A stretch of DNA of 64,000 bases. It comes from Lasiodiplodia sp. COLG20 (lineage: Eukaryota; Ascomycota; Dothideomycetes; Botryosphaeriales; Botryosphaeriaceae). The notes below the pieces were generated by a model that searched no databases, was not told the origin of the DNA, and saw nothing but the letters and a program-made list of their open reading frames with translations. The translations under genes were made by a program, and so were the position numbers. Of the stretch, positions 35,118 to 46,361 are shown in pieces (the stretch's first letter is position 1; every line of letters begins with the position of its first letter). The stretch lies in contig VNWV01000010.1 of the NCBI GenBank assembly GCA_009801085.1, positions 868,001 through 932,000 on the forward strand. Reading direction: 5' to 3'.

Positions 35118-36216
35118 TTAAACAACCTCGCTGCGCTCCCAACCGGTAGGGCGCTGCCACTCAATGCCCTTGGTCGGGTGCGGCTTGGTCAAGTCCTTGT
35201 ACTGGCTAGCGTAGGGGTTCGGGTCCTGCTTCTGGTCCAGGTTGCCCAGGGTATGGTTGACCTCGCGGTGCTTGGACTCATCAGCACGAATGTACAAGAG
35301 CAGGTCGCGCATGGTGCGGCGGTCCTCGGGCATCTTCCAGTAGTCGACGGCGATGTCGGGGGCCTGCATCTTCTCCCACATGGGCAGCTTGCCGGCGTCG
35401 AGGTCCTCAATCTCGCGCGTGTACGTCATGACGGCCTCTTCCTCGAGGTAGCCGACGAAGCGGTGGCAGATGCGGGGCGAGACGAGGTAGGAGATGAACA
35501 TGGCGTTGAAGAAGACGCCCTGGGCGCCGAGCACCATCAGGCGCATGAACCAGCCGGGCTCGGCCATCTTGAGGAAGGTGAGCAGGTGCATGCGCTCGTT
35601 GTACGACTCCTCGAGGAGCGTCTCGATCCAGCCGTTGTCGCGCTTCATGCGCCGCATCGAGTGCAGGTGGCGGATGACGGCTGCCACCATGCCGGGCACG
35701 CCGGCCACGCTCTCGAGGAAGACGTTGCGGATCATGTACTTGCGCTCCGTCATCGTCTGCTCGCCAGGCTTGGCCTTGCGGTAGCCGGAAGCTAGATCCA
35801 AGCCCCAGCGAAGCACCCTCGTCATCGCCAGAGCGGTCCAGTCCGACCACGTCTCGGCCTCGCGATGGGCAATCTTGACGGCGTTCATCTGTTCGTACGT
35901 GTAGCTATCCACGCATTAGCGCGAGCGGAAAGGCGAGTCCGTGGTGATGTGCTCACACTGGGTGTTCCCACGAGGCAGGTGTCTTGCGGATGTTTTCTGT
36001 TTCCTTCACGGGGAAGAACTCCTTGATCTGGGTGGCAGGGGTCGAAGAGAAGTTCCTCTTCGAGACCGACCATGGCTGGTGTTGGATGGAAATGAAGCCG
36101 GGCCTGAGGCTCACGACGATTGCCTGGTGCGGCAGGCCATTGAGAGCCTTAAGGGCCTGGGCGGTTGCCCGCCCGCTCGTCCTGGTACAAGCAGTGGCTG
36201 TCCGGGTGGTGTACAT
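35118..36216 (-). CDS. aox1: Mitochondrial alternative oxidase
   Basis: Two minus-strand exons, 36216-35957 and 35904-35118, joined in phase 2 over a 52-nt intron (GTGAGC...TAG); 348 aa. The N-terminus ([20 protein letters not shown], later RNFSSTPAT) is an Arg/Ser/Thr-rich mitochondrial presequence. All four di-iron ligand motifs are present: [31 protein letters not shown] and [13 protein letters not shown]. The enzyme is an interfacial inner-membrane protein that oxidises ubiquinol and reduces oxygen to water, bypassing complexes III and IV. In filamentous fungi it is induced when the cytochrome pathway is blocked; no such promoter element was identified here. Confidence 0.96.
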
Positions 36217-38861
36217 GGGTGAGGTTTGTTGGTATAATAGAGTGGAGTTGTTGTTGTGACTGTGTACTGATGGAGTATGAAGCGAAAAATACGCCAGGCA
36301 CCACGCTGGCAGCAATCTTATATGGATGACTCCTCTAAAACGGGATGAATGAAAGGGCAGTGAGCACGAAGACAAGCCGGATGCGAGTCTAACCCAAAAC
36401 GGAAGTCAAAGGAGTGGCCGGCGAACAGCTGCGCACCGGCTGCCGCAGGAGGAGACGGCGGCAGTCCATGCACCGCCCCCGAGCAGTCATCCGCGCATCG
36501 CGGAAGTGGACGTCAGGTCGAACAGAGATCTGAGCCATAGGGCTGGCTGCGGTCTTGGCGCGCCGGATTGGTCGGGAGCGGGTCAGCCACGGTCGGGCTG
36601 GGCGCACAAGAGAAAGACTCGGAACGCGTCGCGGTCGCCGACGAGAACGAGCCGGCACGCTGACAATAGCTGAATGAAAACTTGCTCGCCGCCCCGTTTC
36701 TCCTGCGTCAGCTGCCACGCAAAAATCGCCCACGTTGCTTCGCGACGCGCCTTTTTTCGTCAGCCGAAATGCAGTGGCTGCGGCTCTTCTCTGTTTGCGT
36801 CACCGTGCTGGTGTTGGTCGCATCCTCCACAGCATCATAGCCCCTAATGGGGAAAGGTTTACGGAGAGTTGCTTAACCACAACACTGCCACCGTCATTCG
36901 CCAATGCCTCTCCCATCAGAATGAGGGATAACTTGCGATGCATGTACATCAAGCTGCGATTCGAGTTACCACAGCACTGCCACTGTACTGCATCGATGCT
37001 CTTTCCCATCAAAATGAGGGATGACTTGCGAAGGATTTTTGCCCTCCCTTTTTTCCTCACCTCGAATAATACCTTTCGCTTCCCTCCCACAAATCAAACC
37101 TTGGTTGTGCTTTCGAACTAGGCAATCAGTGTTGCATTCTGCACACGTTGTTGAACCAGCCAACTTGATTGCAGATTGTGCACGCATGCACCCGCACGTG
37201 GACCAACCTTTACTTTCTCAAGATCCGAGCGATCCCCAGAAACTCGCACATATACTTGGCCGTTATCTGGGTCCGTATAGGAGGCGGGGACTCCCGACTT
37301 GGCCAGATGCCATTCTTTGCGCTGGCCTTGGCTTAACTCAGAATCTCGTATCCACAACGTGCCTGAGTTAAATGTCACTGGCCCAAGGTTGCTTCTGGGC
37401 TCAGCCTTTCAACGTTTTGTTAAGCAGCCCTCACTGGGTGGCATCCGTACGGCGACATTCGAGGTCCTTGGCTGACTGATACCAGAAATAGAACAGTCCG
37501 TCGTACAGAGAATACCGCTTTGGGCATGGTGGCACCCCGGTTTCGACGACGACGGGCTACCTCCACAAAAGAAAGCTTAGGTAGCAAAGGGCGATAAACT
37601 TTCCGATTGATGTGCGGCACTGGCCGAGGACGAGCAGAATCGAAGTTTAAAGCCGGAGGGCATGCTCGTTTACGACAGGTCAGCCGGCGCAGCACAACCG
37701 TGCAACGTAAGTACTAGAGGCGTATGCCCCCACTCTCCCACCCTGGCCAGGAACACAGTCTTGGCGCGACTTCGCTACAGTCTGCTTGCTATCAGCCATC
37801 ACTCATCTCCACACACGCGCTCTGTATACGAGCGGTTGAACCAGCCACTAGCCGCATGAACGACAATATCCTAGGCCGTGTCCGACTTCCGTTTCCGTGG
37901 CCAAGTCCGGATGGAAAGGCGCGGCGAGTCATGGTACGGTGATGTTTCTGGGCCTTCGTACGTACGCTCCAAACCTTGAGCTGAGCAGCTCTGGGACCAG
38001 AGTGCCAGGCCACCCAGCCGCTGGACCGGGCTGCAGATAAGAGCGTGAGGCCGGGCCGGTGGCTTCGGCGGCGTGGCACCGGCCCAGCCCAGAGGCATGG
38101 AGCGTCTGGAGAAGGATGCTAGCATCATGTCACATGAGGGCGATGGAGGGTCCACTTCGCGTCGGACCGTTAGTTGGGGGGCCTGGTCTCTGGAGATGGG
38201 TGCCAGCAGGGCAACCTCCACTGACCTGAGCAAAAAACTGGCCTTGCCACGGTGGAGGGCCAGCGTGTCAGCGGCGTCGACGGGGGCGGCAGGCGCTCTC
38301 TTATTAGCCTCATCTCCAGTCGTCTGCGGGATAGCGCGTGATGGCTTCGATCAGCATGGATTTGCTCTCGGGGATTACCACATTGATGCGCGCCCTGCGT
38401 TAGCCAGCCTGTCCAGCGCCGTGGATGGCTCCCACGCGGCGCGGATTGGCTCTCGTCTGGCCCCGGCCGCTGGCACGCAAGGCTCTCCAGCCGTTACCCG
38501 CCGTGCCGTGGCGGCATGCGCTCTATCCGTCGTTGTGACACTAAGATCCGGAGGACGGACCAAGGCCCAGCAGCAGAAGAGCCAGGGAGGTGGGCCACGG
38601 CCATGCGTCATCCAATCGCGGCCCCGGCGGCGCGCGGCAGCCCTGGGCGGTTGTTGCTGCTTCTGCTGCCGCCGCTGCTGCTCTCGTGCTCGTCGCTGCG
38701 CGGTGCTGGTGCGGAGGTGATGCTGCCAGGTGCCAGGCTGCGCGGGCGAGCTTTGGGCTGGGAGTGCCAGGGCAGCCGCAGCGCTAATTCGGGCCCGCGC
38801 CACCGGGCGCTGAAGATCGCATCTCAACCATACCCAGGCGACGACCACCCCGAACGCAGCC
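36217..38861. other. Long intergenic, 2.6 kb, between divergent AOX and SS18-like genes
   Basis: Contains the AOX promoter, a direct repeat (36876-37031) and a GC-rich leader region for the SS18-like gene. A 215-codon frame at 38073-38720 is of low complexity (Arg, Cys, Ala) with an overlapping antisense frame, so it is not called. Confidence 0.5.
36876..37031. repeat. Direct repeat, two units of about 64 bp
   Basis: Unit 1 is 36876-36938 and unit 2 36968-37031. Both carry ACCAC(A)(A/G)CACTGCCAC near the start and CCCATCA(G/A)AATGAGGGAT then ACTTGCGA at the end, with a more diverged middle. Period 92 bp. Differences include several C/T and G/A changes. Confidence 0.75.
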
Positions 38862-40022
38862 ATGAATCAGATGGACTCCTATAACCCGTCCTTCTTTAAT
38901 CAGACCAGTGCTCACCAGCAGTTCGGCACCTCGCCCGCCCACGCCCAGCCCGCCCACGGCCCGCCGCCCCCGCAGTTTGCACAGGGCATCCAGCCGCCTC
39001 ACCACCCGGCCTTCAGCAATGGCGCCGCTGCAGCGGGCGGCGGTGGCTTCCCGCTGGCCTCGAGCATGGGCATGGGTAGCGCCCAAGCCAGCGCCGGTGG
39101 GGTCATGATGCAGCCAGGCGCGATGCAGCAGCAGTCGCCGCGAGGTGAGTGGACGCACCCCCCTTCTGCCTTCGCCTAATCCGTCGCGCTGCCTGTCTCA
39201 CACGCCCCAAACCCAACAAGCTCAGAGATTGACGTCTGGCCCGCAGTCCCGCAGAGTCCCTTCACCACCGCATCCTTCTCCACCCCCATCCAAGCTCCCT
39301 TCCAGTCCTTCAACTCGCCCTCCCGCCACGTCTCGCCGTATGCGGCCACCCCCACCAAGCAGCAGCAGTTCCCCTCGCAGTCGCTGCCGGACTCATCCCA
39401 GCCCATGGCCGCCCCGGTGAGCCTGCCGTCGCATTCAGCTGCGCCCAAGCCCCAGCCCCAGGGCCCGCCCCAAAAGCCCGCCATCGGCGCCCCCGCCTCG
39501 CCCGGCCAGCTGCAGCGCGAGCGCGAGCAGATCACCCTGCTGCTCGACATCAACCGCGAGCTGCTCCAGGAGATCCTGCGCCTGCAGGAACAGGGAAAGG
39601 GCGGCGTCATGGGCAGCCAGCCCGACGCCAACAAAGACGGCGACGCGCCTAAGCAGGTGGCGTCCAAGGAGTACATCGAGTACGTGATACATGTGCGATT
39701 CTTGGCGCCCCGTGCCCCTGCTGACTGAGATTCCTTTTCCTCCAGCTGCATGCGCCGCTTGCAGGCCAATTTGTCGTACCTTGCGACCTTTGCCGACCGC
39801 AACGCCAACCCGAGCAAGCCCGTGCCCCCCGGCCCCGCCATAATGACCGTGCCGCCCGCCCCACAGCCGCTGAACGAGATGTACACGAAGCTTCAGGGTC
39901 TCTTCCCCGGCTGGAAGGGCCAGCTGCTGAAGCCCGGCGGCGCCCCTGGTCAGGGCAGTCCCCAGAGACCAGGCATGCCGCAGCAGCAGCAACAGTCGCC
40001 GCAGCCTCCTCCCCAGGGCTGA
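38862..40022 (+). CDS. SSXT/SS18-like protein, probable SWI/SNF subunit (Snf30-like)
   Basis: Three exons, 38862-39144, 39247-39679 and 39746-40022, introns 102 and 66 nt, phases agree; 330 aa. Most of the protein is Gln/Pro/Ala-rich. The conserved core is LLLDINRELLQEILRLQEQG joined after a Lys/Asp-rich spacer to YIDCMRRLQANLSYLATFAD, which fits the SSXT (SS18 N-terminal) helical pattern, including the LxYLATxAD signature; the spacer is longer than in animal SS18. In S. pombe the counterpart Snf30 is a SWI/SNF subunit. Gene role therefore inferred as chromatin remodelling co-activator. Confidence 0.78.
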
Positions 40023-41322
40023 TTCGCCGCCATGTAAATTTCTCTGTACGACTCCGTGTAGGGTTCTTCCTTCTTCACGACCATGATTTCTGGACTATTT
40101 TGGGCTTCCATCACGAGAGGGGGTTTTACTTTTCTTCATCAAAAGAAAGGCGCTGGCGAGAAAATTTCTGCTTCATTTCCATGCAAAAACATTTTGGTTT
40201 CATTTTTCCTACGGCGGCGGTGCTAGATCACTTTCTTGCTTTCGGCGGGGGGACTGGCGCAACCGGATTGATTATTTCTCGGTTCATCCGCATACCCATG
40301 CTCTTGGATAGTTTGTATAGGCTGGGCAAGCTGACTCAGCGAATGCCAAACTCAATGAGGCCGCTCGCTTCTAGTTTGCTGCTATTCCGGGATGTGCCAT
40401 CCGGGGCCCTGATTGGCCCCGTTCCTCGAACGAATTGGATCCAAATCCATTCGACATGAGCTCTGCGCTGACGAGTGATTACAGCGGACGATCATTACGG
40501 TCAAACACGTTGGGTGTGGACTCCTTGACTTCCAAGTTTCGACCTGAACCGCTGGCGTGGACGACGAGCAGACGTCAGATGGACAGGTGCATGCTGCATC
40601 GTTGTGACGGCCAATCATACGAAAGCATGCATCGACCTATCACATCTGCAAGCAACCACATCTCTCTGCCAAGTTCGATCCTGCGCTGTCGATCACATCT
40701 TCGTGCGCCGTGAATCATTGACTGGCACGTCTGCCCTGTCGACCAATCTTTCGCAGGCATTACCCTACACCTGCATTCACCGCGAGTTTCAGATTGATTG
40801 GTCCTTGGAATCCCGAAGGATGTCATGGGTTTTTTATGCAGGCAGTTGAGGCAAATTTCGGGGATGCGATTGTCAACTGTGTAAAAACCAAATCCGACCC
40901 ATCATAGAAAATATCTGCTACTTGTGCGGACCAAATGCAATCTTCTTACTAGAATCTATACTTTTCAGAGCACTAAAAACTACTAGCAAAGAAAAGTCTG
41001 AACTTGGTGTAGTTTAACTTCTAAATATTAATCGATGCGAAAGAAAATATTTTAAACACAGAACCTTGACTTATACACTTTATAAATTGGTTCGGTTGAG
41101 TGAATAGTAGGTGGGTATTTTCTCTACGGCATGACTTGAAATTGTAATCTCCCCATTTTTTCGTTCAGATAATTTCGTCGGGTCATGGGATCTAACTACC
41201 TAAGAACCACGGTTGAGAAGGCTGAATTCACTTGCCTTCTGTTGCGGTACTCAGGGTCTCTAAATTGCATCATGTTCCGAAGCAACAGCCAAAAGTGCAT
41301 CCAGGAACCGGTGGGCCTTCTT
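40023..41322. other. Intergenic, 1.3 kb
   Basis: No gene recognised. The second half (40850-41200) becomes AT-rich. Confidence 0.55.
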
Positions 41323-41329
41323 TATAAAA
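41323..41329 (+). promoter_or_regulatory. TATA box
   Basis: TATAAAA lies only 17 nt before the ATG at 41346 and 44 nt before the in-frame ATG at 41373. The short distance favours initiation at the second ATG. Confidence 0.5.
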
Positions 41330-41345
41330 GGTACGCTAGGTCCTC

Positions 41346-42036
41346 ATGGACTCTTCATCCCCATCATCGGCAATGTCGGATTACTCAAACCCCTACAACG
41401 ATATAGCCGCTTCATCCAGCCCAGAGCCACCGAGCAGCTCTTCTGACGGTAAGTCAGGCCAGATGAAACGAAAAGATCATTTACTAAGAGTCAGAATATT
41501 CAATTCCCTATACCGAAACAACCACCTCATCCAGCCCAGAAACACCGAGTTGCTCCTTTGACGGTAAGTCAAGCTAGATGAAAGACGAAAATATTATTTA
41601 CTTAGAGTCAGATTATTCAAACCCCTACAACGAAACAGCCGCCACATCTAACCCAGAGCCACCGAACTACCCCTCTGACAGTAAGTCACGCTAGATGAGA
41701 GACGAAAAGATTATTTACTTATAGTCAGATCTCGAAGCCATGAATTCACAGAATAGTCAGCCGCCTTCTTTCGATTCTTTGATCGGTCCCTCCATTGCCC
41801 TGGGCTGCGCGTTCTTCCTCTTCATTATCCCATGCCAATTTGTCGACGAGGGTACACTTATCCTCGACACAAAATTCGGGCGATTGATAATACTTTTGTT
41901 GTTCAGGTTCACGGATATGTTGATGACTGAACTTGTCAGACCTTACTTTTCGGCCAAGTATCCTATAGAATGGGGGCTTATGATGGCATTTATTGGCCTA
42001 GCTACGACCATCTTGGGCTGGGGTGTGTCGCGATAG
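41346..42036 (+). CDS. Small membrane protein with tandemly duplicated exons
   Basis: Four exons: 41346-41448, 41495-41563, 41612-41680 and 41729-42036; introns 41449-41494, 41564-41611 and 41681-41728 of 46, 48 and 48 nt, each GTAAGTCA...TTTACT...GTCAG and each in phase 1. The product is 182 aa. The first three exons encode three 23-residue copies: DYSNPYNDIAASSSPEPPSS.., EYSIPYTETTTSSSPETPSC.. and DYSNPYNETAATSNPEPPNY.., rich in Ser, Pro, Thr and Tyr. Exon 4 encodes three hydrophobic segments (SIALGCAFFLFIIPCQFV, RLIILLLFRF, GLMMAFIGLATTILGWGV), so the protein is probably membrane-bound with the repeats on one side. I do not recognise the family. Skipping exon 2 or 3 would keep the frame. 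Alternative start at 41373 (MSDYSNPY). Expression is not shown by the sequence. Confidence 0.7.
41380..41728 (+). repeat. Three tandem exon+intron units
   Basis: Units of about 115-117 bp: 41380-41494, 41495-41611 and 41612-41728, each a 69-nt exon followed by a 46-48-nt intron. By hand alignment, introns 2 and 3 differ at 4 of 48 positions whereas exons 2 and 3 differ at 18 of 69. Confidence 0.9.
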
Positions 42037-42470
42037 CTCATGTTAGTCGGCTCGCCAGCAACTGAATCCGTTGGATTCCTCTCATAGCAGGTGGTAGAGG
42101 ATTTCGACGGCTCGCTAGAGATACTGCATCTTATTTGTGTGTAATCACATCATGCTTTTGGGTATATTCGTACGAATTCTTGCGGGATGTTGTCAGTCGC
42201 GTAATCGTACAAATGCATGCAGACAATTAATTCGACCATCCACTCTCATGCCCGCGCTTCAATATTTACTGCGTATGGAGAGTGTAATAGGACAGGAAAG
42301 AAAATCTTATGCAGTCCAGTGCTCCTCACATGATAGGTCACATAACGACATGGTCAAAATCGTGTAAACGATTAGGCAAGCTCATTTCTCGCTCCGCATC
42401 GACTTTTTTTTTTTTTTGCATCATAATTTCCCGTGAACAACGGTTTTCGTACCGAGCAGCCCAAGCCGTC
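42037..42470. other. Intergenic between convergent genes
   Basis: No gene seen; a T11 tract at about 42407-42418 lies near the 3' end of SRP14. Confidence 0.6.
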
Positions 42471-43037
42471 TCACGCCTTCTTCTCGCCCTCACCACCGCC
42501 AGTGGCCTTCTTCTTCCTCTTGTCCTTCTTCCTCTTGCTGCGATCCCTCGGCTTCAGAGACGACATGCCGCTCTTGCACACGTCAGCGTAGCGGGCGTAG
42601 AAGCTGTCCAGTTGGTCGGGCTGCACGATGGTCGACAGCTTGACCTTGCGGTCGCGCTTGTCCTTGGACTTGCCGTTGGTGGCGCGCACGATGATGGGGA
42701 GCGGGTTGGGCGGGTGCGTGTCCCACAGCGGGTCGTCGGCGACCTTGGTGGGCGTCGCCTCGCGCGAGTTGAGGTCGAAGGTTACTGTATTTCTCTTTGT
42801 GTTAGAATGGGAGCTTCTACAGCCGCCGATGAGGTCGAGGCGGGGGAACGAAGAGGGCATACGGCGCTTTTGCGTCAGGTAGACGGTGCCATGATCTTTG
42901 GTGCGCCGCGCATCGAACAGCTCTTTGAGCCGCGCGAAGAACTGTGCGGGAATCAGCTTTGCTGCGACGGGTATGGAGTGAGTGGGGGCCGAGAGATTGT
43001 AGCGCACCTCCTCATTGCTGATGTGCTTGTCAGCCAT
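42471..43037 (-). CDS. srp14: Signal recognition particle subunit SRP14
   Basis: Two minus-strand exons, 43037-42863 and 42784-42471, joined in phase 1 over a 78-nt intron (GTATGC...CAG); 162 aa. Family landmarks: ARLKELFDARRTKDHGTVYL then TQKRLTFDLN across the join, DPLWDTHPPNPLPIIVRATN, KVKLSTIVQPDQLDSFYARY and ADVCKSGMSSLKPRD, followed by a Lys-rich C-terminal tail. SRP14 belongs to the Alu domain of the signal recognition particle, which slows translation during targeting to the ER. It shares a 237-bp divergent promoter region with the Sgd1 gene. Confidence 0.95.
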   Translation of the reverse strand: MADKHISNEEVRYNLSAPTHSIPVAAKLIPAQFFARLKELFDARRTKDHGTVYLTQKRRMPSSFPRLDLIGGCRSSHSNTKRNTVTFDLNSREATPTKVADDPLWDTHPPNPLPIIVRATNGKSKDKRDRKVKLSTIVQPDQLDSFYARYADVCKSGMSSLKPRDRSKRKKDKRKKKATGGGEGEKKA

Positions 43038-43274
43038 GTTTGTCGAGGAGTCGCGGGCATCTGGTGGTTCTTTCGGACTGACGTCGCGGGTCGAGTGCGG
43101 CGGGAGCGTGCGCCGCCCGGGGGTTGTCGGCACGCGAGTCATTCTTCACCGCCCTGCAGCAGCGCCGCCGACTAACGCCTTACCGCCCGTAAATCATTCC
43201 GGGGTCCAACGCCTTTCTTTGTCTCGAGATTTTTCTGCCTTTGCGAACGAGGAACTGTTTTCTTGGTCGCAACT
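43038..43274. promoter_or_regulatory. Divergent promoter region srp14 / sgd1
   Basis: Only 237 bp separate the two start codons. CT-rich stretches precede the sgd1 ATG (43195-43245). No TATA box seen; co-regulation is possible but unproven. Confidence 0.5.
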
Positions 43275-46138
43275 ATGCGCCAACACAGTCACGGAGGCCC
43301 AAAGTTACCGCGCGAGCTCCTCGACCAGCTTGGAGGTATTTTCACATTCCGTGCTGTTCTCATCTCGTGCTTGACTTAACTTTTTTTTTTCTCGCAGCTT
43401 CCGGAGCTTCGCAAGGCAATGGCCGTTCCCGCGGCCGGGTGCTAGGTCGCAAGGACCGCCGCAGGGCCGAGCGCGAGCAGAAGAAGTCGCAGCGCCATCA
43501 GCCCCGGAAATTCCAGCGCTCTGCTCCGCAAGACGAATTCGAGAGCGACGATGACGACGACGAAGATGCGTTCTCGCCTCCGCCTACAAAGCCGGTGAAG
43601 AGCAAGGCGGATGAGAAGCCGCTAAAGTCCGCGCTCAAGCGCGCCGACGCGCCCGCGGAGCCAGCGGCAAAGAAGAGCGTTGGCAAGGAGAAGGTCAAAG
43701 AGTCGAAGAAGGAGAAGAAGAAGCGGTCGCCGTCCCCGTCGCCGCCCCCGGCAATACCGAAGAAGGTTCAGGCAAAACTCGAGGAGGATGACGCCGAAAT
43801 TGCGGCGCTGGAGAAGAAGCTCGGCTTGAAGGGCAAGAAGAAGCTGCCCAAAGATTTCGACGACGACGGCCTGGCAGACCTCTTGGACGGCCTGGACGAT
43901 GAGCTCGAGTTTGCCGTGACGGGAAAGCGGAAGCGATCGTCGGAGGACCAGGCATGGTTGGACAGCAAGCGGCGAAAAGCTGCAGTAGGTCTCACGGCGG
44001 AGGAGAGCTTTAGCGACGATAGCGAAGGAGAGGACGACAGCGAAGAGAGCGAGGACGACGAAGAGGGCGAGGAAGATGACGAATTTTTGGGCTCAGATGA
44101 AGAGGGCAATCTGGAAGAGGGTGCGAGCTCAGACGAAGAAGAAGTAGATGATGCAGAGGATGATTTTGCTGGCTTTTCAGAAGACGAGGACGCAGAGGGA
44201 TCCGAGGATGATTTCGACGAAGATGAGGAAGTGGAGCAACCAAAGGTTCGAGAAAATCCGTATAAGCCTCCTGTACCAGCAGAGGTGGCTCCGGCTGGGA
44301 AGTATATCCCGCCTTCTTTACGAGGCCCACCATCCTCCGACGCGGAGGCCATGACGAGACTGAAGAGGCAGACGCAAGGTCTTCTCAATCGTCTATCCGA
44401 AGCGAACCTCCTTTCGATTCTCAAAGATATTGAGAAGCTCTACCAAACCAACCCGCGCCAATACGTCACAACGACACTCATAGACCTCCTCCTCGGACTC
44501 GTATCCGATCGCACAAGTCTCCAAGATACCTTCCTCATTCTTCACGCTGGTTTCATTGCGGCAGTCTACAAAGTCATCGGCATGGATTTTGGAGCGCAAA
44601 TTGTCGAACGCTTCGCTGCAGAATTCGACAAGCACTACGGCAGCTACAACGAAGAGTTGAGCGGGAAAGAGACCACCAACTTGATTTCATTGTTGGCAGA
44701 AATGTACAACTTTCAGGTTGTTGGTTGCAACCTCGTTTTCGATTACATTCGGATCTTCCTCGAGGACCTTAAAGAGGTCAACACGGAACTGCTCCTGCGG
44801 ATCGTCCGAATGTCTGGTCCTCAACTCCGGCAGGATGATCCTTCAGCTCTGAAGGACATCGTCGTCCTCCTTCAGAAATCGGTTGCAAAGGCTGGCGAGG
44901 CGAATCTTTCGGTTCGCACCAAATTCATGATCGAGACGATCAACAACCTCAAGAACAACCGCATGAAGACTGGCGTAGCCGCATCGGCAATCACTTCCGA
45001 GCATACGACTCGCATGAAGAAGACGCTCGGCTCTTTGAACTCGAGGTCGATCAAGGCAAGCGAGCCGCTGCGCATCGGTCTCAGCGACTTACGGGATACA
45101 GAGAAGAAGGGAAAGTGGTGGCTCGTCGGTGCAAGCTGGAGGAACAACATGGCAGACGAAACGGCAGCCACGGACGAGAAACCCTCGAAGGCGAAGAAGG
45201 CCAAGGAAGCACCGGCTGAAGAAATCATCGTGAGCGGTACCACGGACTTGTTCCAGCTAGCAAAAGAGCACCGTATGAACACGGACATTAGGCGTTCAAT
45301 TTTCATCAGCATAATGTCCGCCTCAGACTTCAAAGACGCACATTTGCGTCTGATGAAGCTTCGGCTGAAGAAGGCCCAGGAACTCGAGATCCCGCGGGTG
45401 CTCATCCGTTGCGCTGGCGCGGAGCAAAGCTACAATCCCTACTACACGCTGATCGCCAGGCGCCTGTGCTCCGAAAAGCCACTCAAGAAGGCGTTCCAGT
45501 TCAGTCTCTGGGACCTCTTCAGGCGCATGGGGGAGAAGGACGAGATGGATGATGGGGACTTTGATGAAGAGGACGGAGAAGAGGCCCTGACGACACGTGC
45601 GATTGTCAACCTGGCCAAGATGTTTGGCACGTTGATTTCGGAGGGCGGCCTGTCCATTTCTGCTTTGAAGGTACGTTGATCATTTTCTCACCAAGCATTA
45701 TCGTGAAGTGAAAGCCGAGCTTGCGCCCTCGTCCCGTCAATTCCCGACAGTCTCGGATAAAGCACTCCACTCAACAGATGCACGGCAATCCGGTTATTTC
45801 TGATGGGAAACTCCGCTGACAGATCACCGCAGACGCTCAACTTTGGATACTTGCAAGAAAAAACAGCAGTTTTTGTCGAAGTGCTGCTGTCAACCGTGAT
45901 TCTGCGGTCTCAGAAGAAGACGGCAGACCAACGGAACGAGGAAGCTCTGCTGGATGTGGTGATGAACGCAAAAGAGGCACCTCAAATGGCACGCGGGCTG
46001 CAGTACTTCTTCAAGAAAGTAGTCAGCAAGGCGGAGGCAGCGGGTAGCAAGTCGGAGAGGGAAACGGTGCGGTGGGGCGCGCGCGTGGCGGCGGACGGGC
46101 TCACGGTGCTGGCGACGCAGCGCATCGAGGCCGAGTAG
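43275..46138 (+). CDS. sgd1: Nucleolar MIF4G/MA3 protein Sgd1/NOM1
   Basis: Three exons, 43275-43335, 43398-45670 and 45833-46138, introns 62 and 162 nt, phases agree; 879 aa. A short first exon (MRQHSHGGPKLPRELLDQLG) joins to a basic segment (GRKDRRRAEREQKKSQRHQ), then a long acidic, low-complexity region (Asp/Glu/Ser runs, about residues 60-310). MIF4G spans about residues 335-550 (LLNRLSEANLLSILKDIEKL, LHAGFIAAVYKVIGMDFGA) and MA3 about 636-760 (FQLAKEHRMNTDIRRSIFIS, NPYYTLIARRLCSEKPLKKA). Sgd1/NOM1 acts in 18S rRNA processing and 40S subunit assembly with DEAD-box helicase partners. The 162-nt last intron is long for this window. Confidence 0.93.
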
Positions 46139-46361
46139 TAGTAGTATTTAGGAAAAGGAGGTGGAATAATACTGGATGCTCTGCGCGATTAACCACTCAT
46201 TCGGGTGCTGATATCACACACGTGCCAAGCGCGCGAATTGCCGCATTTTGCCGCCTCGCGCTCCGACGCCCCGAGTGTTTTCGCCCATTGTCAGACATCG
46301 CCAGCTGCAAAGCCCTCACCTCCCACCTCCCCACCCTCCGCGTGCATCCCGCGTCGCCGCC

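Noticed and set aside
38073..38720. 215-codon open frame upstream of the SS18-like gene
   Set aside because: Low-complexity GC-rich reading with a competing antisense frame and no family resemblance; more likely promoter and leader.
42407..42418. Homopolymer T tract as a pol III terminator
   Set aside because: No pol III promoter or RNA gene precedes it; similar A/T runs occur throughout the intergenic DNA.
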